Shown in pieces: positions 17,343 through 26,137 of a stretch of DNA of 64,000 bases. The first letter of the stretch is position 1. Each line of letters starts with the position of its first letter. Source of the stretch: Streptomyces sp. A1277 (GTDB lineage Bacteria; Actinomycetota; Actinomycetes; Streptomycetales; Streptomycetaceae); assembly GCF_004795015.1 (NCBI RefSeq), contig NZ_SSBI01000013.1:1-64000 (forward strand), written 5' to 3'. A model generated the notes under the pieces. It was not told the DNA's origin. It ran no database searches and worked only from the letters and a program-made list of their open reading frames with translations. The position numbers and the translations under genes were made by a program.

Positions 17343-18161
17343 ATGGAGACTTCCCGCAGACCGGATCACGAGCCCGCCGCCCCCGCGCCCGGCGGACCGA
17401 CGCAGCCGCCCGCAGTACCCGTCCTGGCCGGGCGCACCGCGCTGGTGACCGGGGCGGCGAGCGGGATCGGACGGGCCTGCGCCCAGGCGCTCGCCGCCGC
17501 GGGCGCCCATGTGCACGTGGTGGACCGGGCCGGTGAGGCCGCCGAGCGCCTGGCGGAGGAGATCGGCGGGACGCCCTGGGTGGTGGACCTGTCCGAGCCG
17601 GCGGTCGTGGACACCCTGCCGGCCGATGTGGACGTGGTGGTCAACAACGCGGGGCTCCAGCACGTCGCCCCGGTGCACGCGTTCCCGCCGGAGCGGTTCG
17701 CGCTGATCCAGCGCGTGATGGTGGAGACCCCGTTCCGCGTCTTGCGCCGGACCCTGCCGGGCATGTACGAACGCGGCTGGGGGCGCGTCGTCAACATCTC
17801 CTCGGTGCACGGGCTGCGCGCGAGCCCGTACAAATCGGCCTATGTGACGGCCAAGCACGCGTTGGAGGGGCTGAGCAAGGTGGTCGCGCTGGAGGCGGCG
17901 GAGCACGGGGTGACGAGCAACTGCGTCTGCCCCGGTTACGTCCGCACCCCCCTGGTGGAGAACCAGATCGCCGACCAGGCCCGCACGCACGGCGTTTCCA
18001 AGGAGGAGGTGGTGGAGCGGGTGATGCTGGAACGCAGCGCGATCAAGCGCCTGATCGAACCGGCGGACGTCGCCGAGGCGGTCCTGTGGCTGTGCGGCCC
18101 GCGCACCGGTCACATCACCGGCTCCTCCCTCTCCATGGACGGCGGCTGGACCGCGAACTGA
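17343..18161 (+). CDS. SDR-family dehydrogenase, 3-hydroxybutyrate dehydrogenase type
   Basis: A 272-residue short-chain dehydrogenase. After a 30-residue Pro/Ala-rich leader it has the NAD-binding TGAASGIG motif, NNAG (VVVNNAGLQHVAPV), Ser in VNISSVHGLRASPYKSAY and the catalytic YVTAK. The LQHVAPVHAFPPERF and SVHGLRASPYKSAYVTAKHALEG segments are typical of D-3-hydroxybutyrate dehydrogenase. It would interconvert 3-hydroxybutyrate and acetoacetate with NAD+. It is divergent from the secreted PHB-depolymerase gene, 265 bp away, which fits a polymer-to-acetoacetate route. A GTG at 17334, three codons upstream, is an alternative start. Confidence 0.88.
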   Translation: METSRRPDHEPAAPAPGGPTQPPAVPVLAGRTALVTGAASGIGRACAQALAAAGAHVHVVDRAGEAAERLAEEIGGTPWVVDLSEPAVVDTLPADVDVVVNNAGLQHVAPVHAFPPERFALIQRVMVETPFRVLRRTLPGMYERGWGRVVNISSVHGLRASPYKSAYVTAKHALEGLSKVVALEAAEHGVTSNCVCPGYVRTPLVENQIADQARTHGVSKEEVVERVMLERSAIKRLIEPADVAEAVLWLCGPRTGHITGSSLSMDGGWTAN

Positions 18162-18192
18162 CCCGCCCGACCCGCTAGGAACCCTGGACGCC

Positions 18193-20160
18193 ATGCCTGA
18201 ACCGCTCCCCTCCGCCGCACCCCACCTCCGGCGCCTGTTCGACCTGCTGGCCGACGACGCGCCGGCCGAGGCGCTGGGGGCGGTCTCCTCGCAGGCGCGG
18301 GGGGACGGGGTGCCCGCCGACGAGCTGGCGGAGGTGGAGCGGGCGACGGCGACCGCGCTGCGGATCAGGAGCGTGCTGCGCCAGCACCGGCGGCGCGAGC
18401 TCCAGCTCACCGCGCTCTTCGACACGGCGGGCGACCTGGCGGCATCCCGCGATCTGGACGACGTGCTGAAGGCGATCGTGCGGCGGGCCCGGATGCTGCT
18501 GGGCACGGACACCGCGTATCTGACCCTCCCGGACGAGGAGGCCGGCGACACCTACATGCGGGTGACGGACGGCTCGGTCTCGGTGCTCTTCCAGCGGCTG
18601 CGCCTGGAGCTGGGCGAGGGGCTGGGCGGTCTGGTGGCGCAGACGGCGAGCCCGTACGCGACGCCGGACTACCGCACCGACGAGCGCTTCCGCCACACCC
18701 GCAACATCAACGCCGGGGTCCTGGACGAGGGCCTGGTCGCGATCCTGGGCGTGCCGCTGCTGCTGGGCTCCAGCCGGGGCGGTACGGGGAAGGTGATCGG
18801 CGTCCTGTTCGCGGCGGACCGGGCGCCCCGGGTCTTCAGCCCCGACGAGGTCGCCCTGCTCTGCTCGCTGGCCGCGCACGCCGCGATCGCCATCGACACG
18901 GCCCGCGCGCTCGCCGACACCACATCGGCGCTCGCCGAACTGGCGGAGGCCAACGCGGAACTGGCCGAGGCCAACGCCTCCGTGCGGGCGCACTCGGCGG
19001 CCATGCGGCGGGCCGAGGAGTCGCACGACCGGCTCACCGACCTGGTGCTGCGCGGCCGGGACGTCAAGGACGTGGCGGCGGCCGTGGCCGGGCTGCTCGG
19101 CTCGCCGCTGACCATCCACGACCCGGGCGGCCGCCCGCTGGCCGCCGTCCGCCCGGACGGTACGGGCTTCGCCGCCGACAGCCTGGACGCCGGGTGGCTG
19201 GCGGAGGCGGCCGAGGAGTCGCGTACGGGGGCGCGGGCCGTACACCGCGAGGGGAGGGTGGTGTGTGCGGTGCTGGCCGGTCAGGAGCTGCTGGCCGGCC
19301 TCGTGCTGCACCGCGGCCGCCCGCTGGACGACTCCGACCGGCGGCTGTTCGAGCGGTCGGCGGTGGTGACGGGGCTGCTGTTACTGCTGCGGCGCACGGT
19401 GGCCGAGACGGAGAACCGCATACGCGGCGAGCTGATCGCCGACCTGCTCACGGATACCGGCCGCGATCCGGCGGGCCTGGCCGAGCGGGGGCGCCGCCTC
19501 GGCATCGACCTGGACCGCCCGCACCTGCTGCTGGTGGCGGAGACCGATGCGCGCGAGCGGCTGGCGCCTGCCGCGATGCGTTTCCTGTTCGGCGGCGAGA
19601 ACCAGGGCGTGAGCGCCGAGCACGCGGGTGCGGTGGTGCTGCTGACCGAGTACGGCGGTACGGGTGCGGGCGCGGCGGCCCGTGCGGCGGCGGCCCAGCT
19701 CGGGCAGCTGGCCCAGTCCCCCGTCACGGTGGCCGCCGCCGGTCCCGCCCGGGGCCCCCGGGAGCTGGCCGCCGCCTACGCGGAGGCGGCGCGCTGTCTG
19801 CGGGCGATGCGGGTGCTGGGGCGTACGGGCGAGGGCGCGTGTGTGGAGGAGCTGGGCTTCCTGGGCGTGGTGCTGGGCAACGCGCAGGACGTGGACGGGT
19901 TCGTGGCGGCGACGCTGGGGCCGCTGCTGGAGTACGACGCCCAGCGCGGCACGCATCTGGTGCGGACGCTGAGCGCGTACTTCGGCGCGGGCGGCAGCCT
20001 GATCCGGGCCAAGGACGAGCTGCACGTGCACGTGAACACGGTGGTGCAGCGCCTGGACCGCATCCAGGTGCTGCTGGGCCGCGACTGGAACGAACCGGAC
20101 CGGGCGCTGGAACTGCAACTGGCGCTGCGGCTCCATCTGCTGTCGGACGCCGGCCGTTAG
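18193..20160 (+). CDS. GAF-domain PucR/CdaR-family transcriptional regulator
   Basis: A 655-residue regulator. After a helical N-terminus there is a GAF domain (about residues 80-235: FDTAGDLAASRDLDDVLKAIVRRARMLLGTDTAYLTL...GVPLLLGS), then a short coiled coil with repeated ELAEAN units (about 240-270). A second sensor-like region follows, and a C-terminal PucR HTH_30 (about 600-650: YFGAGGSLIRAKDELHVHVNTVVQRLDRI). This architecture senses a small molecule and activates catabolic genes. It sits 31 bp behind the 3-hydroxybutyrate-dehydrogenase-type gene, so it is a good candidate activator of the PHB/hydroxy-acid locus (inference). Confidence 0.88.
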   Translation: MPEPLPSAAPHLRRLFDLLADDAPAEALGAVSSQARGDGVPADELAEVERATATALRIRSVLRQHRRRELQLTALFDTAGDLAASRDLDDVLKAIVRRARMLLGTDTAYLTLPDEEAGDTYMRVTDGSVSVLFQRLRLELGEGLGGLVAQTASPYATPDYRTDERFRHTRNINAGVLDEGLVAILGVPLLLGSSRGGTGKVIGVLFAADRAPRVFSPDEVALLCSLAAHAAIAIDTARALADTTSALAELAEANAELAEANASVRAHSAAMRRAEESHDRLTDLVLRGRDVKDVAAAVAGLLGSPLTIHDPGGRPLAAVRPDGTGFAADSLDAGWLAEAAEESRTGARAVHREGRVVCAVLAGQELLAGLVLHRGRPLDDSDRRLFERSAVVTGLLLLLRRTVAETENRIRGELIADLLTDTGRDPAGLAERGRRLGIDLDRPHLLLVAETDARERLAPAAMRFLFGGENQGVSAEHAGAVVLLTEYGGTGAGAAARAAAAQLGQLAQSPVTVAAAGPARGPRELAAAYAEAARCLRAMRVLGRTGEGACVEELGFLGVVLGNAQDVDGFVAATLGPLLEYDAQRGTHLVRTLSAYFGAGGSLIRAKDELHVHVNTVVQRLDRIQVLLGRDWNEPDRALELQLALRLHLLSDAGR

Positions 20161-20204
20161 TCCTCCGGTCCTCCAGTCCTCCGGTCGTCTAGTCCTCCGG
20201 CGGG
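20160..20204. repeat. short degenerate TCCTCCGG repeats
   Basis: Four to five degenerate TCCTCCGGT / CCTCCAG units lie in the gap between the PucR stop and the end of the ferredoxin gene; the last unit overlaps the ferredoxin C-terminal codons. They are probably slippage products and do not form a clear terminator. Confidence 0.5.
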
Positions 20205-20422
20205 AACACCACCTCTCCGGTGTCGGCGAGGGCGAGGGTGATGGCCTCGACCGGGCAGCCCTCGGCGGCGGCGAGCACGCGTTCGTTGGCGTCGGCCTCC
20301 GGGTCGACGGGGTGGGACTGGCGGGCGGAGTCCAGCCGGAAGCCGTCCGGCGCGTGGTTCACGCACATGCCCGAGCCGATGCACACCCCGCGGTCGACCT
20401 CGACGCTCCAGCGGTCCCCCAT
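20189..20422 (-). CDS. small ferredoxin (probably 3Fe-4S)
   Basis: A 77-residue ferredoxin. The cluster-binding pattern is VCIGSGMCVNHAPDGFRL then EGCPVEAITL: three Cys of the CxxxxxC..CP type with the second Cys of the 4Fe motif replaced (GS), which is typical of the 3Fe-4S ferredoxins that serve bacterial P450s. The ATG overlaps the aldehyde dehydrogenase stop by one base (TGATG). It could donate electrons to a P450 encoded elsewhere, possibly the CYP125-like enzyme 17 kb away (inference). The ALDH itself needs NAD(P), not a ferredoxin. Confidence 0.9.
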   Translation of the reverse strand: MGDRWSVEVDRGVCIGSGMCVNHAPDGFRLDSARQSHPVDPEADANERVLAAAEGCPVEAITLALADTGEVVFPPED

Positions 20423-21885
20423 CAGCCCTCGCTCCCGTACCTGGCGGGCAGATGGATCATCTTGTGCTCGAAGAACTCGCCGTACCCCTCCGGCCCGAAC
20501 TCCCGCCCCAGGCCGGAGTTCTTGTAGCCGCCGAACGGGCCGAGCATGTCGAGGCTGAAGGTGTTCACGCTGTACGTGCCGGTCCTGACCCGGCGGGCGA
20601 CGTCGATGCCGCGCTCGGTGTCGGCGGTCCAGACGCTGCCGCTGAGCCCGTACTCGGAGTCGTCGGCGATCCGTACGGCCTCCTCCTCGTCCCCGTACGG
20701 CAGCAGGCAGATGACCGGGCCGAAGATCTCCTCGCGGGCGACGCGCATGGAGTTGTCGACGTCCCCGAGGAGCGTGGGTTCGACGTACCAGCCGCGTTCC
20801 TGCGAGGCCGGGCGGCCGCCGCCGGCCAGGAGTTCGGCGCCCTCCTCCTGGCCGATGCGGATGTAGTCCAGGGAGCGCTGCCGCTGGCGGCGGGCGACGA
20901 GCGGGCCCAGTTCGGTGGCGGGGTCGAGCGGGTCGCCGACCCTGAGCGCGCCGGCCGCCGCCGCGAATGCCTCGGCGCACTCCCCGTACCGGGAGCGCGG
21001 CACGAGGATGCGGGTCTGGGCCACGCACGCCTGCCCGTTGATCATCCAGGCGAAGGGCACGATGCCGGCGACGGCGGCGTCCAGGTCGGCGTCGGGGAGG
21101 ATCACGGCGGCGGACTTCCCGCCCAGCTCCAGCGTGACGCGGGTGAGGTTGCGGGAGGCGACCTCCATGACGCGGCGGCCGGCGGCGACGGACCCGGTGA
21201 AGGACACCTTGTCGACGCCCGGGTGCCCCACCAGGTATTCGCTGACCTCGCGGTCGGCGGGCAGGATCGACAGCACGCCCTCGGGCAGCCCGGCCTCGGC
21301 GGCGATCTCGGCCAGCAGGTAGGCGTCCAGCGGCGTCTCGGGCGACACCTTGAGGACCGCCGTGCAGCCGGCGAGCAGCGCGGGCGCGAGTTTGGCGGCT
21401 GCGGTGAACTGGGGCACGTTCCACGGCACGACGGCCGCGACGACCCCGACCGGCTCCCGCCGCACGAGCAGCGGCCCGAGCGCCCCGTCCCTGCGCTCCT
21501 CGTAGGGGAAGGAGCGGGCGACGGTGAGCGCCGCGTCCCACACCATCATCGCGGCCAGCGCCTGCACCATGACGCTCGACGTGTACGGGGTGCCGTTCTG
21601 CGCGCTGATGACCCGGGCCATCTCCTCGTACCGGGCGGCGAAGGCGTCCTTGATGCGGGTGACGACGGCGATCCGCTCGTCCAGGCTCGTCCGGGGCCAG
21701 GGGCCGTGGTCGAATGCCTGCCGGGCGGCGGCGACGGCCCGGTCCACGTCGGCCTCGGAGGCGTGCGGCACCCGGCCGATGACCTGCTCGGTGTGCGGGG
21801 AGACGACCTCGATGACGTCCCGCCCGAGCGGATCGGCCCACTCCCCGCCGATGAACAGTTTTCCGTGTTCGACAAGCTCGCTCAT
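20422..21885 (-). CDS. aldehyde dehydrogenase family protein
   Basis: Predicted 487 residues from the ATG at 21885, with GGAAGG 9 bases upstream. It has canonical ALDH motifs: VVPWNVPQF, KVSPETPLDAYLLAEI, FTGSVAAGRRV, catalytic Glu in VTLELGGKSAAVIL, nucleophile Cys in NGQACVAQTRILVPR and EEIFGPVICLLPYG. The Rossmann FTGSVAAG indicates NAD(P)+. It is likely to oxidise a hydrophobic or terpenoid-type aldehyde (subfamily impression only). It is co-transcribed with the ferredoxin. In its 240-bp divergent region with the MBL gene, an imperfect dyad (TCAG-AA-CTGA within CTGGT...ACCAG, 21951-21973) may be an operator. Confidence 0.92.
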   Translation of the reverse strand: MSELVEHGKLFIGGEWADPLGRDVIEVVSPHTEQVIGRVPHASEADVDRAVAAARQAFDHGPWPRTSLDERIAVVTRIKDAFAARYEEMARVISAQNGTPYTSSVMVQALAAMMVWDAALTVARSFPYEERRDGALGPLLVRREPVGVVAAVVPWNVPQFTAAAKLAPALLAGCTAVLKVSPETPLDAYLLAEIAAEAGLPEGVLSILPADREVSEYLVGHPGVDKVSFTGSVAAGRRVMEVASRNLTRVTLELGGKSAAVILPDADLDAAVAGIVPFAWMINGQACVAQTRILVPRSRYGECAEAFAAAAGALRVGDPLDPATELGPLVARRQRQRSLDYIRIGQEEGAELLAGGGRPASQERGWYVEPTLLGDVDNSMRVAREEIFGPVICLLPYGDEEEAVRIADDSEYGLSGSVWTADTERGIDVARRVRTGTYSVNTFSLDMLGPFGGYKNSGLGREFGPEGYGEFFEHKMIHLPARYGSEG

Positions 21886-22122
21886 GGCTGCTGCCTTCCG
21901 CGACGCGGCACGTGATCCGGCTCGGAGGCCCACCCGGCGACCGGACCTGACTGGTTGTCAGAACTGATACCAGCTCCGGGTGCAGGAGTCCATGGAGCGC
22001 ACCGCCGCCGCCGGGCGGTGGCCGGCCGGGGCTACCACTGGAACAAGCTCTCGTTAGAGTGGAGGCGGCGCGTCGTGGCCGTACCCCGGACGCCGCCGAG
22101 GCCGCGCAGAGATGGGGAGCCC

Positions 22123-23163
22123 ATGACGCAGGTGATCAACCACGGTGGCGGTGTCCACAGCATCGAGGTCCCCATCCCGGACAACCCGCTGGGCCACACC
22201 CTGGTCCACCTCCTGGACACCGGCCGCGGCCCGGTCCTGATCGACACCGGCTGGGACGACCCGGAGGCGTGGGACACCCTCACGGCGGGCCTGACCACCG
22301 CGGGCGTGGACGTCGCGGACATCCACGGCGTGGTGATCACTCACCACCACCCCGACCACCACGGCCTCTCCGGGCAGGTCCGCGAGGCGTCCGGGGCCTG
22401 GATCGCGATGCACGCGGCGGACACGGCGATCGTGCGCCGGACCCGTGAATCGGAGCCCGGCAGCTGGCTGTCGTACCTGGCGGCGAAGCTGACGGCGGCC
22501 GGCGCCCCCGAGGACCACATCGCCCCGCTGCCGGCCGCCCGCGAGCAGGGCGGCCGCATGCGCACCCTGCCCGGTCTGCGGGCCGCGCTCCCGGACCGCG
22601 AGATCGTGCCGGGCGAACTCCTGGACCTGGCCGGCCGCTCGCTGCGCGCGATCTGGACCCCGGGCCACACCCCGGGCCACGTCTGCCTGCACCTGGAGGA
22701 GGAGCACCCGGCGAACCTCCCCGGCCGGGGCCGCCTCTTCTCCGGCGACCACCTGCTGCCCGGCATCAGCCCGCACGTGGGCCTGTACGAGGACCCGGAC
22801 GACGCGACGGCCACCGACCCGCTCGGCGACTACCTCGACTCGCTGGAACGCGTCGGCCGGCTGGGCGTGGCCGAGGTGCTGCCCGCCCACCAGCACGCCT
22901 TCGCGGACGCGGCGGGCCGGGTCCGCGAACTCCTGGACCACCACGAGGAGCGCCTGACGGGACTGCTCGCCCTCCTCGCCGCACCCCTCACGCCGTGGCA
23001 GCTGGCGGAGCGCATGGAGTGGAACCGCCCCTGGGAGCAGATCCCCCACGGCTCCCGGAACATCGCCGTGTCGGAGGCCGAGGCGCATCTGCGCCGGCTG
23101 GTGAAGCTGGGCCGGGCGGAGGCGGTGGCGGGGAGCGAGCCGGTAACGTACGTGGCGGTGTGA
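22123..23163 (+). CDS. MBL-fold metallo-hydrolase
   Basis: A 346-residue metallo-beta-lactamase-fold protein. The metal motif is VVITHHHPDHHGLSG (HxHxDH), with IWTPGHTPGHVCLH and LFSGDHLLPG providing later ligands, plus VLPAHQHAF. A C-terminal winged-helix-like segment (residues about 280-345: LLALLAAPLTPWQLAERMEWN...AHLRRLVKLGRAEAV) matches the glyoxalase II/LACTB2-like MBL hydrolases. The likely reaction is hydrolysis of a thioester (for example acyl-CoA or glutathione-type) or a lactone. It is divergent from the aldehyde dehydrogenase gene. Confidence 0.88.
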   Translation: MTQVINHGGGVHSIEVPIPDNPLGHTLVHLLDTGRGPVLIDTGWDDPEAWDTLTAGLTTAGVDVADIHGVVITHHHPDHHGLSGQVREASGAWIAMHAADTAIVRRTRESEPGSWLSYLAAKLTAAGAPEDHIAPLPAAREQGGRMRTLPGLRAALPDREIVPGELLDLAGRSLRAIWTPGHTPGHVCLHLEEEHPANLPGRGRLFSGDHLLPGISPHVGLYEDPDDATATDPLGDYLDSLERVGRLGVAEVLPAHQHAFADAAGRVRELLDHHEERLTGLLALLAAPLTPWQLAERMEWNRPWEQIPHGSRNIAVSEAEAHLRRLVKLGRAEAVAGSEPVTYVAV

Positions 23164-23299
23164 CGAGCGCGGGCCCGGTCACCGATCCGCCCGTCCGGCG
23201 GCGGGTGGTGCACCCCCCTCACCTCGTACAACGCTTCGGCGGGTTCGGGAGTCTTCCTTGTCCGACCTCCGCACCCGGTACGTCACCTGGAGTTCCCGT

Positions 23300-25522
23300 A
23301 TGCCCCGATTCAGCATTGTCATCCCTGTCTTCAAGGTGCAGGGATACCTTCACGAGTGCCTGGACTCGGTCCTGGGGCAGTCGTTCCGGGACATCGAGGT
23401 GATCGCCGTCGACGACTGCTCGCCGGACGCCTGCGGGGCGATCATCGACGAGTACGCGGCCCGCGACGCACGCGTCAAGGCCGTGCACCTGCCGGAGAAC
23501 GTGGGCCTGGGGCGGGCGCGCAATGCCGGGTTGCGGCACGCTCGGGGCGACTACGTCCTCTTCCTCGACAGTGACGACTCCTACACCCCCGGTCTGCTCC
23601 AGGCACTGGCCGACCGGCTCGACGCGGTGGGGGAGCTGGACATCCTCGTCTTCGACCACGTGCGCACCCACTGGTACGGCAAGGGCCCGCGCAGCCAGAC
23701 CGCGGACCTGGTCGCGCGGGCGGGCACGGACGTCTTCCGCATCAAGGACCGGCCCGAGTTCATCGAGCTGTTCCTGGTGGCCTGGAACAAGGCGTTCCGC
23801 CGGGAGTTCTTCCTGAAGGAGGGCTTCCAGTACGCGCCCGGCCTGTACGAGGACGCGCCGGTCTCCCATCTGGCGATGGTCACGGCCGAGCGCATCGGCT
23901 GCCTGGACCGGGTCGGTGTCGAGTACCGGCAGCGCCGCCACGGCGCGATCACGAAGACGCCGGGCCGCAAGCACTTCGACATCTTCCCGCAGTACGAGGG
24001 GCTGTTCGCCGCCCTCGCCGAGCGCCCCGGACTGGCCTGGGCCCAGAGCCTGCTGTTCGAGCGCGCCCTGGACCACATGCTGTTCGTGATCAAGCGCCCC
24101 GACCGGGTGCAGGTCAGCGACCGCAAGGACTTCTTCGCCCTCACCGCGGACTTCTACGCCAAGCACCTCCCGGCCGGTTTCACGCCGCCGGGCGGGGCGG
24201 TCGGGGCCTCCATGCGCACCTTGGCCAAGCGGTCGTTCCGCACCTACCAGGCGACCGAACTCGCCGTCCGGGTCAGAAGAAGGGGACCGAAGAAGGTCCT
24301 CAGGATCACGAACAAGGCCGGCGAACGCGCGTCCGCGGGCCTGTACACCGTGCACCGCCGGCGCCCCCTGGACCCGCACCTCGCCGTCTACACCTCGTAC
24401 GGGGACGGCCTGCCCTCCTGCAACCCGCTGGCCGTCTTCGAGAAGGCCGGGGAGCTGGCCCCGCAGGTGCACGGCGTGTGGCTGGTGCGCGCGGAACTCG
24501 CCCCCGAGGTGCCCGAAGGCGTCGACCACGTCGTGCGCGGGTCGCGCCGCTACTGGGAGGTGATGGCCCGCGCCACGTATTTCGTGAGCAACGGCGACTT
24601 CCCGGACGACATCGTCAAGCGCCCGGGACAGGTGTACCTCCAGACGCACCACGGCACCCCGCTCAAGCGCATGGGCCTGGACCGGAAGGCCCATCCCGCC
24701 GCCGCCCGGGGCATGGACTTCGGCCGCCTCCTGGAGCGGGTGGACCACTGGGACCTCAGCGTCTCGTCCAACCAGCACTCCACCGCGCAGTGGGAGCGCG
24801 TCTACCCCGGCGCCTTCGAGTCCCTGGCCACGGGTTACCCGCGCAACGACCGCTACTACACCTCCGGCGCCGAGGACGTCGCCGCCGCCCGCGCCCGGCT
24901 CGGCATCGCCCCCGGCAGGACGGCCGTGCTGTACGCGCCGACCCACCGGGACTACCGGAAGGACTGGACGCCCTCCTTCGACCCCGCACGGCTGGCCGAG
25001 GCGCTGGGCGACGACTTCGTCCTGATGGTCCGGACCCACCCCCTCGACAGCCGGAGCCCGCGGCTGGCCGAACTCGCCGGACACGGCAGCGTCATCGACG
25101 TCTCCCGCCACCCCTCGGTCGAGGAGCTGTGCCTGGCGGCGGACGCGCTCGTCTCGGACTACTCGTCCGTGATCTTCGACTACGCCAACCTCGACCGCCC
25201 CATCGTCGTGCACGCCGACGACTGGGAGACCTACTCACAGGTCCGCGGGGTCACCTTCGACCTTCTCTCCGGCCTGCCCGGCGACACCCCGGGCCCCGTC
25301 ACGACCACCGAGGACGAACTCACCGACGTCTTCCGCAGCGGTCGCTGGCGCGGCCCCGAGTCCACCGCGCTGCGTGCCGCCTTCCGCGCACGCTTCTGCC
25401 AGTACGACGACGGGCACGCCGCCGAGCGCGTCGTGCGCCGCCTCTTCCTCTCCGAGGACCCGGGCCCTGCGCCGGTCCCGCTCGCGCGGCGGACCCCGGC
25501 GCCCGCGCCCGGCCGGGCGTAG
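23300..25522 (+). CDS. two-domain GT2 / CDP-glycerol glycerophosphotransferase-type polymerase
   Basis: Predicted 740 residues from the ATG at 23300 (CTGGAG 7 bases upstream); a TTG at 23258 would add 14 residues. Residues 1-230 are a GT-A family 2 glycosyltransferase (FSIVIPVFKVQGYLHECLDSV, VDDCSPD, LFLDSDDSYT). Residues about 360-720 are a Glyphos_transf domain (YLQTHHGTPLKRMGLD, GYPRNDRYY, VLYAPTHRDYRKDW, DALVSDYSSVIFDYANLDRPI). Such fusions make poly(polyol phosphate) wall teichoic acid or related glycopolymers at the inner face of the membrane. No other wall-polymer genes are adjacent. Confidence 0.9.
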   Translation: MPRFSIVIPVFKVQGYLHECLDSVLGQSFRDIEVIAVDDCSPDACGAIIDEYAARDARVKAVHLPENVGLGRARNAGLRHARGDYVLFLDSDDSYTPGLLQALADRLDAVGELDILVFDHVRTHWYGKGPRSQTADLVARAGTDVFRIKDRPEFIELFLVAWNKAFRREFFLKEGFQYAPGLYEDAPVSHLAMVTAERIGCLDRVGVEYRQRRHGAITKTPGRKHFDIFPQYEGLFAALAERPGLAWAQSLLFERALDHMLFVIKRPDRVQVSDRKDFFALTADFYAKHLPAGFTPPGGAVGASMRTLAKRSFRTYQATELAVRVRRRGPKKVLRITNKAGERASAGLYTVHRRRPLDPHLAVYTSYGDGLPSCNPLAVFEKAGELAPQVHGVWLVRAELAPEVPEGVDHVVRGSRRYWEVMARATYFVSNGDFPDDIVKRPGQVYLQTHHGTPLKRMGLDRKAHPAAARGMDFGRLLERVDHWDLSVSSNQHSTAQWERVYPGAFESLATGYPRNDRYYTSGAEDVAAARARLGIAPGRTAVLYAPTHRDYRKDWTPSFDPARLAEALGDDFVLMVRTHPLDSRSPRLAELAGHGSVIDVSRHPSVEELCLAADALVSDYSSVIFDYANLDRPIVVHADDWETYSQVRGVTFDLLSGLPGDTPGPVTTTEDELTDVFRSGRWRGPESTALRAAFRARFCQYDDGHAAERVVRRLFLSEDPGPAPVPLARRTPAPAPGRA

Positions 25523-25580
25523 GGGCCGGGGCCCCCGGCGCCCGAGCCGGGTCGCGTGCGGGGGCGGAAACGGAAGAGGC

Positions 25581-25601
25581 CCCGGCGCGGTGTGCGCCGG
25601 G
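25581..25601 (+). terminator. GC hairpin terminator
   Basis: CCCGGCGC and GCGCCGGG arms flank a GGTGT loop, between the polymerase gene and the convergent DUF3291 gene. Confidence 0.65.
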
Positions 25602-25618
25602 TCCCCGGCCCTCCCCCG

Positions 25619-26101
25619 TCACCCCACCGCCACCCCCGTGGGCGGCGGGTGCGGGGCGCGGAAGGTGAAGGCGTCGGGGCTCTCGCCCTTCTCACGGAGC
25701 AGGGCCACGCGCTCCATCGCCTCCTCGACACTCGGGCGGTGGCCGGCCGGGACCCACCACAGCGCGAAGTGATGGTCGCTCAGTCGCTCGAACCATTCAC
25801 GGCGGCGGGCGAGCACCCGGAGGTGGTCACTGCGGTAGACGTAGTCGCGCAGCGCCTCGACCGATTCCCAGACCGAGCAGTTGATCAGGAAGAGGTCGTC
25901 ATCGCTCTGGGGGCGCAGGCTCGTCGCGTCGGCTCCGCCGTCGTCGACCATGCGCCACACGAAGCCGGGGGACCCGTCGGCGAGGGCGTTGATCTCGGAG
26001 AGCTGTGCGACGAAGTCGGCGAGTCGGGGGGTGTCGAGCGGGGCGAGGATGCGCCCGACATTGACCTGGGCAAGGTGGAAGTCGTTCACGGGCCCAAGCA
26101 T
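25619..26101 (-). CDS. DUF3291 domain protein
   Basis: A 160-residue protein that matches DUF3291 in pattern: FHLAQVNVGRILAPLDTPRLADFVAQLSEINALAD, GFVWRMVDDGG, LINCSVWESVEALRDYVYRSDHLRVLARRREWFERL, ALWWVPAGHRPSVEEAMERV. It is a dimeric alpha/beta-barrel-like (ABM-type) fold, often linked to heme or small-molecule monooxygenase chemistry, but the function is unproven. It follows the Cys-rich regulator gene by 36 bp on the same strand. That gap is AT-rich and carries a TTGACT hexamer (26119-26124, minus strand) that could be its own -35 element. The pair may be one unit. Confidence 0.85.
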   Translation of the reverse strand: MLGPVNDFHLAQVNVGRILAPLDTPRLADFVAQLSEINALADGSPGFVWRMVDDGGADATSLRPQSDDDLFLINCSVWESVEALRDYVYRSDHLRVLARRREWFERLSDHHFALWWVPAGHRPSVEEAMERVALLREKGESPDAFTFRAPHPPPTGVAVG

Positions 26102-26137
26102 GGCCGGGTGAACCTTCTAAAGTCAACGGATTCTTTT

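Noticed and set aside
22039..22052. KstR-like site TGGAACAAGCTCTC upstream of the MBL gene
   Set aside because: Two of the eight fixed consensus positions mismatch, so it is too weak to list beside the three good sites.
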